Made by a program: the position numbers and the translations under genes
In this document: one piece after another, positions 1 through 5,169 of the stretch
Position numbering within the stretch: the first letter of the stretch is position 1
How the letters are laid out: each line of letters opens with the position of its first letter
The notes under the pieces: generated by a model
What the model was told of the DNA's origin: nothing
What the model saw: only the letters and a program-made list of their open reading frames with translations
The model's database searches: none
Source of the DNA: Oligoflexia bacterium
GTDB lineage: Bacteria; Bdellovibrionota; UBA1018
DNA length: 5,169 nucleotides
NCBI GenBank assembly: GCA_903858195.1
Contig: CAIOHW010000233.1
Location: 1 to 5,169 of the forward strand
Reading direction: 5' to 3'

Positions 1-2097
1 CCGTGCCTTTCCGCCTTCGCGAAGCGGGATCTTCGAGAACTCAATGTACCAGTCGCACAGTTCCTTCCAGGTGAATTCATAGAGGGCGTTTGCGCTCTCA
101 TTGAGCTCAAAGTTCGAAAACCCGTGCTCCACACGACGTGTGGTCGCCTGGAGCCTGGAGAGAATCCAGCGACTGGCAGGAGAGAGCTCCGCGCGGTGCG
201 CCGAGATCCACTGCGAAAGCCCCTGTGCCGGGACTGCGATCGGTCCGCCCTGGGCCTCTTCAAATTGCATGTGGAAGAACTTGGTCGCGTTCCAAAGCTT
301 GTTGGCAAACGCGCGGTAGCCCTCGACCCGGTCGACCGAAAGCTTGATGTCGCGGCCCTGCCCAGCCATCGCTGCGAGCGTAAACCGAAGCGGATCGGCC
401 CCGTGCTCATTGATCAGCACGAGCGGGTCGATGACATTCCCTTTGGACTTCGACATCTTCTCGCCCTTTTCGTCGCGGACCATGGCGTGAAGGTAGACTT
501 TCTTGAAGGGCACATCCCCCATGAAGTGGATGCCCATCATGATCATGCGGGCGACCCAGAAAAACAGGATGTCAAAGCCGGTCTCAAGAATGGCGCCCGG
601 ATAGAAGGTCTTGAGCGACGGAGTCTTGTCGGGCCATCCAAGGGTTGCAAACGGCCAGAGTGCGGAGCTGAACCAGGTGTCCAGCACGTCTTCGTCCTGA
701 ACCAGCTTGGCTGAATCAGCTCCACAGCCTGAGCAGGCCCTGGGTGTCTCGTGGTCGACCGTGACGCCTTCGCAGCTTTGACAGTACCAGGCCGGAATCT
801 GGTGCCCCCACCAGAGCTGGCGCGAGATGCACCAGTCGCGGATGTTGTACATCCACTCGTAGTAGGTCTTTTCCCAGCTCTTGGGCGAAAACTCGATCTT
901 GCCCGTTTCGACCGCAGCGATGGCAGGTTTTGCAAGCGGCTCGATCTTGACGAACCACTGCTTGGACATCATCGGCTCGGCCACCTGATCGCAGCGCTGG
1001 CATAGGCCCACTTTATGGGCGTGGTCCTCTTTCTTGACCAGAAGCCCCGCCGCTTCGAGATCAGCAAGCACCTTCTCGCGGGCGTCCTTGAACTTGAGGC
1101 CCGCATACGGCCCCCCCTCAGCAGTGATCGTCCCGTCCTTGCCCATGACCGACATCACAGGAAGGTTGTGCTTTTTACCCAGCTCAGCATCATTGAAATC
1201 ATGGGCAGGCGTGATCTTGAGCGCCCCACTTCCAAACTCACGGTCCACGTATTCGTCCGTGATCACCGGAATGATCCGTCCCGTGAGCGGAAGCACCGCA
1301 AACTTGCCATGCAGGTGCGAGTAGCGCTCGTCTTCGGGGTGCACGGCTACCGCCGTGTCACCGAGCAGGGTTTCGGGCCTTGTGGTTGCGATCACGAGCT
1401 CGGCTGCAGTGCCGTCGGTGTTTTTGACCGGCTGGCCGCCTTGTTCCACGATCTTGTAGCGCAGGTGCCAGAAGTTGCCCTTGCGATCGGTGGGGATCAC
1501 TTCGAGATCTGAAAGCGCGGTCTGGCAGCGGCAGCACCAGTTGATGATGCGCTCGCCCCGGTAGATCAGGTTTTCCTTGTAAAGCCGCACGAAGACTTCG
1601 CGCACGGCGCGCGAACAGCCCTCATCCATCGTAAAGCGCTCGCGCTTCCAATCGAGCGAGGAACCGAGGCGCCTGAGTTGGTTCGTGATTTCGCGGCCGT
1701 GGTCATCCTTCCACTTCCAGGTCCGCTCCAAAAACTTTTCGCGCCCAAGATCATGCCGGGTGAGCGGGCGCCCCGATGGCCCCTTGCCCTCCTTGGCGAT
1801 CTGTTTTTCGACCTGCGCCTGGGTGGCGATGCCTGCGTGGTCGGTACCCGGGAGCCACAGGGTGTTGTCGCCCTTCATGCGCCGCCAGCGGATCAGCGTG
1901 TCTTGAATCGTATTGGTGAGCGCATGGCCCATGTGCAGCACGCCCGTGACGTTCGGGGGCGGAATCACGATGCAGAACGACTGCTGTCCCGGAGCGTTGG
2001 TGTCAGCGGCGTCAAAGCAGCCTTCTTCCAGCCAGCGCGAGTAGATGCGCGATTCAAAAAGCTGCGGCTCAAACGACTTGGACAGGGACTCGGACAT
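1..2097 (-). CDS. valS: Valyl-tRNA synthetase (class Ia), C-terminus outside window
   Basis: This cytosolic enzyme charges tRNA-Val with valine using ATP and hydrolyses mischarged Thr-tRNA-Val. The window holds residues 1-699 of an expected 870-950. Seen in order: PPPNVTGVLHMGHAL (46-60), carrying the HIGH motif as HMGH (55-58); LPGTDHAGIATQ (82-93); the CP1 editing domain, about 195-350, with ATTRPETLLGD (237-247) and FGSGALKITPAHDFND (288-303); VLDTWFSSALWPFATLGWP (471-489); GFDILFFWVARM; KMSKS (547-551); and the start of the helical anticodon-binding domain with SRWILSRL and LYEFTWKELCDWY. Four cysteine pairs (188/191, 366/369, 439/442, 455/458) match the two zinc knuckles known in Thermus ValRS. 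I chose the ATG at 2095-2097, which gives a normal N-terminus (FEPQLFESRIYSRW). An in-frame GTG at 2113-2115 would add six residues but has no better ribosome site. The rest of the anticodon domain and the C-terminal coiled coil lie beyond base 1. It follows the 85-aa gene by 45 bases, probably in the same operon. Confidence 0.97.
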   Translation of the reverse strand, partial: MSESLSKSFEPQLFESRIYSRWLEEGCFDAADTNAPGQQSFCIVIPPPNVTGVLHMGHALTNTIQDTLIRWRRMKGDNTLWLPGTDHAGIATQAQVEKQIAKEGKGPSGRPLTRHDLGREKFLERTWKWKDDHGREITNQLRRLGSSLDWKRERFTMDEGCSRAVREVFVRLYKENLIYRGERIINWCCRCQTALSDLEVIPTDRKGNFWHLRYKIVEQGGQPVKNTDGTAAELVIATTRPETLLGDTAVAVHPEDERYSHLHGKFAVLPLTGRIIPVITDEYVDREFGSGALKITPAHDFNDAELGKKHNLPVMSVMGKDGTITAEGGPYAGLKFKDAREKVLADLEAAGLLVKKEDHAHKVGLCQRCDQVAEPMMSKQWFVKIEPLAKPAIAAVETGKIEFSPKSWEKTYYEWMYNIRDWCISRQLWWGHQIPAWYCQSCEGVTVDHETPRACSGCGADSAKLVQDEDVLDTWFSSALWPFATLGWPDKTPSLKTFYPGAILETGFDILFFWVARMIMMGIHFMGDVPFKKVYLHAMVRDEKGEKMSKSKGNVIDPLVLINEHGADPLRFTLAAMAGQGRDIKLSVDRVEGYRAFANKLWNATKFFHMQFEEAQGGPIAVPAQGLSQWISAHRAELSPASRWILSRLQATTRRVEHGFSNFELNESANALYEFTWKELCDWYIEFSKIPLREGGKAR
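445..459 (-). other. valS: ValRS KMSKS motif
   Basis: The codons read K-M-S-K-S (residues 547-551), followed by KGNVIDP. This is the second class I signature; its lysines contact the ATP phosphates on the mobile loop. Together with the HMGH motif it shows the catalytic domain is complete inside the window. Confidence 0.95.
1186..1233 (-). other. valS: ValRS editing-site motif FGSGALKITPAHDFND
   Basis: Residues 288-303 of ValRS carry F288, K294, T296, D300 and D303. With a constant offset of 24 these fall on the Thermus ValRS editing-pocket residues F264, K270, T272, D276 and D279 (numbers recalled from memory), and T238/R240 of ATTRPET fit the same offset. The pocket that removes threonine from tRNA-Val therefore looks intact. 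Ser290 replaces the more usual Thr of GTGA, a mild change. Confidence 0.85.
1924..1935 (-). other. valS: ValRS HIGH motif (HMGH)
   Basis: The codons read H-M-G-H within PPPNVTGVLHMGHAL. This is the class I synthetase signature that binds ATP and stabilises the adenylate transition state; methionine at the second position is the usual ValRS form. Confidence 0.95.
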
Positions 2098-2142
2098 AGC
2101 CCCGGAGCCTAACACATGGATTTTTGACCGAAAAGAACAGGT
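2098..2142 (-). other. Short spacer between the 85-aa gene and valS
   Basis: This 45-base gap shows no stem-loop followed by a T-run, so I see no factor-independent terminator, and there is no convincing -35/-10 pair. It is too short for a T-box or other leader riboswitch. Before the valS ATG there are only an AGG (2108-2110, ten bases away) and a GGGG (2100-2103, two bases away), so the Shine-Dalgarno is weak. A two-codon reading frame (ATG TGT TAG, 2117-2109) lies in another frame and is probably chance. Confidence 0.6.
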
Positions 2143-2400
2143 TCAGGGCCGGCTCTCGAGTCCATACGTCCGGTAGTGGCGCAAGACCTCGTCCTCGAGA
2201 GGAATCAGCCTCCCCGTACGCGCCCCCGCCTCGGCGCAGCAGGCCACGTAACCCGCAAGCCGCTCCACCGGCTCACCCGAGACCAGCCGAATGAGCGAAT
2301 CGAGCGCGTCCACCCATTCTGCGATGGAGTACCCAGACTCATCGACCTGCGAGCCAAACTCGCTTCGAAGATAGCTCTCAAGCGACTGACGATCTGACAT
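2143..2400 (-). CDS. Unrecognised small acidic protein, 85 aa, between metH and valS
   Basis: I do not recognise this protein. The ATG lies six bases after the metH stop, and TGA ends the gene 45 bases before valS, so it sits like a middle gene of an operon. Its codons show the same G/C-rich third positions as its neighbours, and the surrounding same-strand space has no better ORF, which supports real coding. The product has 15 acidic and 9 basic residues (all Arg; no Lys, no Asn), giving a net charge near -6. It has no signal peptide and no membrane segment. It looks helical: an amphipathic stretch with IAEWVDALDSLIRLV (26-40), then LAGYVACCAEAGA (48-60) containing adjacent cysteines C54-C55, then a basic, tyrosine-containing tail. 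A small soluble helical protein, perhaps binding a partner, is as far as the sequence goes. The chance that it is not translated is modest. Confidence 0.7.
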   Translation of the reverse strand: MSDRQSLESYLRSEFGSQVDESGYSIAEWVDALDSLIRLVSGEPVERLAGYVACCAEAGARTGRLIPLEDEVLRHYRTYGLESRP

Positions 2401-2418
2401 CTGCGCCTAGCTCCCGAA
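2401..2418 (-). promoter_or_regulatory. Probable ribosome binding region for the 85-aa gene, overlapping the metH stop
   Basis: Reading towards the ATG at 2400, the sequence is GGGAGCTAGGCGCAG. It offers two weak purine-rich cores: GGGAG, ending 10 bases before the ATG, and AGG, ending 5 bases before it. Both lie at or inside the end of metH and its TAG stop, so ribosomes finishing metH would arrive next to this start. Translational coupling is therefore likely. This is inferred from spacing only. Confidence 0.4.
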
Positions 2419-5169
2419 AGGGCGAATCCATCGCGCCGCCTCGGCAGGACTGATCCCCTTTCGTGCGGCATAGGCCGAAAGCTGGTCATCGCCCACGTCT
2501 CCCACAGCAAAGTAGCGTGCCGCAGGGTCAAAAAAGTAAAGCCCGCTGACCGAGCTTGCCGGGTTCATCGCAAAGTTCTCGGTGAGCGAAACGCCGATGG
2601 CAGACTCGACATCAAGAAGTTTCCAGAGCTTTTGCTTCTCGGTGTGGTCCGGACAGGCCGGGTAGCCCAGAGCTGGACGAATTCCCCGATATTTTTCAGC
2701 AATGAGATCCTGCCTCGTGAGCCCCTCGGACCGCCCAAAACCCATCATCGAGCGCACATCGGCGTGAAGCTTCTCGGCAAGGGCCTCGGCAAGCCGGTCA
2801 CCCAGAGCCTTGACCAGAATCGCCGAATAGTCGTCATGCGCCTGCTCGAACTCGGCTGAGAACCTGCGCACGCCATCGCCCATCGACACGCAAAACGCTC
2901 CCACCGTGTCGTCTTCACGCACAAAATCAGCAAGGCAGTAGTAGGTGTCGCCTGAGACCTTCTTTTTTTGCTGACGCAGGAACTCAAAGCGCTCCAGCTC
3001 CCCGCCCGAAGAGTCCTCGAGTGCTATCGTCTCATCGTGCCCCGATGCGCGGTACAGCCCGAACACAGCCTGCGGCTCGAAGCGCCTTTGATTGATGATG
3101 CGCTCCAGAAGAGTCGTCGCATCGCGATGAAGCTCTCTTGCCTGCGCTCCGTGAGCCGGATGCTCCAGAATCGCTGGAAAAACACCTTTGAGATCCCAGG
3201 TCCAGAAAAACGGTGACCAGTCGATGTAGGTTGCCAGATCGGCAAGATCAAAGTCGCGACGAACCCAGCGTCCGTGCCCCTGTTCGGGCCGGGCCAGGGG
3301 AACGGCCGAGTCGGGACGAGCCCGCCTTCCACGCGCTTCGTCGAGCGACAGAAGCTCGGTCGACCTTTCCCTGCGGCGGTGGGCTTCACGAAGCGACTCC
3401 TGCTCGAGCGCGAGCCCGGATCCAAACCCCGGATCCGTGCGCATTCGCGAGAGAACGTTCACGACTCTTGAAGCATCCGCAACATGCACAACCGGGCCCG
3501 GATAATGGGGAGCAATCTTGATTGCCGTGTGGGCCTGCGAGGTCGTCGCTCCTCCGATCAACAGTGGAGTCTTGAATTCGCGACGCTTCATCTCCTGCGC
3601 ATTAAAGATCATTTCTTCAAGTGAAGGAGTGATGAGTCCGCTCAGGCCAATGAAATCAGCGTTCTTTTCGTGAGCCGCCTCCAAAATCTTCTCGCACGAA
3701 ACCATCACGCCAAGATCCACGACCTCATAACCGTTGCAGCCCAGAACCACCGAGACGATGTTCTTGCCGATGTCGTGCACGTCACCCTTGACGGTGGCGA
3801 TCACAAAGCGGCCCTGCGAGCTTGAGCCTCCGGCGCGCTTCTCGGCATCCATGTAGGGCGTGAGCCAGGCCACGGCCTTTTTCATCACGCGGGCCGATTT
3901 CACCACCTGAGGCAGGAACATCTTTCCCTGACCGAAAAGATCACCCACGACCGCCATCCCGGCCATGAGAGGCCCCTCGATCACCAAAAGAGGCCTTCCC
4001 AGCTTGGAGAGCGCTTCGCGAGTGTCCTCATCGATGAAATCCGTGATTCCGTGGATCAGCGAGTGAGTGATGCGCTCCTCGAGCGGCGCCTCACGCCACT
4101 TCGGAATCCCCTGCAAACCAGTACTGCGCTCGCCCTCGGTTCCCGCCTTCTTCAAGGTCTCGGCAAGTGCGAGAAGCCTCTCGGTTGCATCTGCCCTGCG
4201 ATTCAAGATCACGTCCTCGACGGCGTCCCGAAGCCCCGGGTCGATCTGCTCATAGACGCCGACCATGCCCGCATTCACGATCCCCATGTCGAGGCCTGCC
4301 CGGATCGAGTGATACAGAAAGGCCGAATGCATGGCCTCGCGGATGGCGTGGTTGCCCCGAAACGAAAAGCTCACGTTCGAGATGCCGCCGCTCGTAAACG
4401 CCCCCGGGCAATCCGCCTTGATGCGGCGAATGGCCTCGATGAAGGCCACTCCGTACTCCTGGTGCTCCTCAATGCCCGTGGCGACCGTCAGCACGTTTGG
4501 ATCAAAAATAATATCGGAGGGATCCCAGCCTTCTTCTTCCACCAGGATCCGGTAGGCACGCCCACAGATGCGCACCTTGTCTTCTAGGGTGGCGGCCTGC
4601 CCCTGCTCATCAAAGGCCATCACTACCGCAGCAGCGCCATATCGCCGCACGAGCCGAGCCTGCCGCTTGAACTCCTCGACGCCCCCTTTAAGCGAGAGCG
4701 AGTTGACCACCCCCTTGCCCTGAAGGGTCTTGAGTCCGGCTTCGATCACCCTGAAATCCGAACTATCGACCATGACCGGAACCCGCGTGATCGAGGGTTC
4801 CGAGCCGGCAAGATTCAAAAACCGGGTCATGCACTTCACGCCATCGAGCATGCCCTCATCGAAGTTGACATCGATCAGGTTGGCGCCGTTTTCTACTTGT
4901 TGACGGGCAACCGAAAGGGCCCCCTCAAAGTCGTCGGCCGCAATGAGTTTCTGGAACTTGGGCGAGCCCGTGACATTGGTCCGCTCCCCCACCATCAAGA
5001 ATCCGGAGGCCTGGCCGGCAATCACTTCAAGCGGCTCAAGTCCGCTTAAGCGAAGCCGACCTTGAAGCTCGGGCCTGCGACGAGGGTTCACACCGACCAC
5101 GGAAGCCGCCACCTCACGAATGTGATCCGGAGTGGTACCGCAGCAGCCACCCACGATGTTCACAAGCCC
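2407..5169 (-). CDS. metH: Cobalamin-dependent methionine synthase (5-methyltetrahydrofolate-homocysteine methyltransferase), N-terminus outside window
   Basis: This cytosolic enzyme moves the methyl group of 5-methyltetrahydrofolate to homocysteine through methylcobalamin, giving methionine and tetrahydrofolate. The window holds 920 codons (numbered here from the first) and a TAG stop; by comparison with E. coli MetH (1227 aa) about 300 N-terminal residues are missing. Seen in order: the end of the homocysteine domain with NIVGGCCGTTP, whose C9 and C10 are two of the three zinc ligands; the folate domain, about 50-340, with VGERTN (60-65), DEGMLD (104-109), MAFDEQGQA and SGGISNVSFSFRGN (260-273); the B12 cap domain, about 357-447; the B12 Rossmann domain with DVHDIGKN (463-470), whose H465 is the lower cobalt ligand, and LSGLITPS; and the reactivation domain with YIDWSPFF (648-655) and the AdoMet motif RPALGYP (831-837). 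The C-terminus ends where E. coli MetH does, give or take a few residues. All visible key residues are present, so the enzyme should be active and reactivatable. A GTG at 5163 is an internal valine, not the start. The promoter and any leader lie outside the window. Confidence 0.97.
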   Translation of the reverse strand, partial: GLVNIVGGCCGTTPDHIREVAASVVGVNPRRRPELQGRLRLSGLEPLEVIAGQASGFLMVGERTNVTGSPKFQKLIAADDFEGALSVARQQVENGANLIDVNFDEGMLDGVKCMTRFLNLAGSEPSITRVPVMVDSSDFRVIEAGLKTLQGKGVVNSLSLKGGVEEFKRQARLVRRYGAAAVVMAFDEQGQAATLEDKVRICGRAYRILVEEEGWDPSDIIFDPNVLTVATGIEEHQEYGVAFIEAIRRIKADCPGAFTSGGISNVSFSFRGNHAIREAMHSAFLYHSIRAGLDMGIVNAGMVGVYEQIDPGLRDAVEDVILNRRADATERLLALAETLKKAGTEGERSTGLQGIPKWREAPLEERITHSLIHGITDFIDEDTREALSKLGRPLLVIEGPLMAGMAVVGDLFGQGKMFLPQVVKSARVMKKAVAWLTPYMDAEKRAGGSSSQGRFVIATVKGDVHDIGKNIVSVVLGCNGYEVVDLGVMVSCEKILEAAHEKNADFIGLSGLITPSLEEMIFNAQEMKRREFKTPLLIGGATTSQAHTAIKIAPHYPGPVVHVADASRVVNVLSRMRTDPGFGSGLALEQESLREAHRRRERSTELLSLDEARGRRARPDSAVPLARPEQGHGRWVRRDFDLADLATYIDWSPFFWTWDLKGVFPAILEHPAHGAQARELHRDATTLLERIINQRRFEPQAVFGLYRASGHDETIALEDSSGGELERFEFLRQQKKKVSGDTYYCLADFVREDDTVGAFCVSMGDGVRRFSAEFEQAHDDYSAILVKALGDRLAEALAEKLHADVRSMMGFGRSEGLTRQDLIAEKYRGIRPALGYPACPDHTEKQKLWKLLDVESAIGVSLTENFAMNPASSVSGLYFFDPAARYFAVGDVGDDQLSAYAARKGISPAEAARWIRPFGS
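2659..2679 (-). other. metH: MetH AdoMet-binding motif RPALGYP of the reactivation domain
   Basis: The codons read R-P-A-L-G-Y-P, followed by ACPDHTEK, matching the RPAPGYPACP stretch of E. coli MetH that binds S-adenosylmethionine for reductive methylation of oxidised cob(II)alamin. Its presence means this MetH carries its own reactivation domain and does not belong to the short MetH forms that lack it or use a separate protein. Confidence 0.93.
3760..3783 (-). other. metH: MetH cobalamin-binding motif DVHDIGKN
   Basis: These codons read D-V-H-D-I-G-K-N, the DxHxxG signature of B12-dependent methyltransferases and mutases. The histidine (window residue 465, matching His759 of E. coli MetH) replaces the dimethylbenzimidazole base as the lower axial cobalt ligand. 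The downstream S-x-L motif and GGATTS complete the Rossmann-type B12 site. Confidence 0.95.

Noticed and set aside
124..714. 196-codon open frame on the plus strand
   Set aside because: It runs entirely antisense to the conserved catalytic and anticodon-binding parts of valS; long antisense frames are expected in GC-rich genes, and its translation shows no family motif.
1015..1512. 165-codon open frame on the plus strand
   Set aside because: It lies antisense to the ValRS editing domain, where the minus-strand reading has unmistakable motifs; it is a codon-bias shadow.
2098..2112. Possible hairpin in the GC-rich block AGGCTCCGGGGCT before valS
   Set aside because: The halves do not pair well (more repeat-like than palindromic) and no T-run follows, so it is not a terminator.
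2205..2531. 108-codon minus-strand frame overlapping the end of metH and the small gene
   Set aside because: It is out of frame with both; the metH C-terminus is clearly coding here, and the 85-aa frame has better spacing and codon use.
3024..3425. 133-codon minus-strand frame in the MetH linker region
   Set aside because: It is a shifted frame over a low-complexity Arg/Glu-rich linker of MetH; the MetH frame continues uninterrupted across it.
4051..4587. 178-codon open frame on the plus strand
   Set aside because: It is antisense to the MetH folate domain; no recognisable protein, explained by GC-rich codon structure.
5161..5163. GTG as a possible metH start
   Set aside because: The frame stays open to the window edge, and the residues around it (GLVNIVGGCCGTTP) are the interior of the homocysteine domain, so this is an internal valine.

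Overview
The window is a stretch of GC-rich bacterial chromosome, roughly 60% GC by eye. All recognisable genes lie on the minus strand, in the order metH (5' end outside the window), a small unrecognised gene, then valS (3' end outside the window). Almost every base is coding. No RNA gene, mobile element, CRISPR array, repeat array or convincing factor-independent terminator was seen.

Region by region, in the direction of transcription (right to left): 5169-2407 encodes the last 920 codons of cobalamin-dependent methionine synthase. It runs from the zinc-binding Cys-Cys of the homocysteine domain through the folate, B12 and AdoMet-activation domains to an intact C-terminus. Six bases later, 2400-2143 encodes an 85-residue acidic protein without lysine that I do not recognise. 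After a 45-base gap, 2097-1 encodes the first 699 residues of valyl-tRNA synthetase, including the whole catalytic core, the editing domain and the start of the anticodon-binding domain. I translated valS by hand from its ATG to base 1 and found no stop or frameshift.

The tight spacing and shared strand suggest one transcription unit, metH-orf85-valS. The unit joins methionine synthesis and methyl-group metabolism to protein synthesis. No biochemical link between the two enzymes is implied beyond general amino-acid and translation housekeeping.

The organism is a bacterium that uses cobalamin. The four cysteine pairs in ValRS (Thermus-like rather than E. coli-like) combined with an E. coli-like MetH would fit a deltaproteobacterial-type lineage (Myxococcota or Bdellovibrionota style). 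This is an impression, not a demonstrated assignment.

I did not find an exotic undescribed system. The points most worth a second look are the unknown small gene, the fact that all three genes share one reading frame broken by only two stop codons, and a dnaX-type slippery heptamer in frame inside metH.
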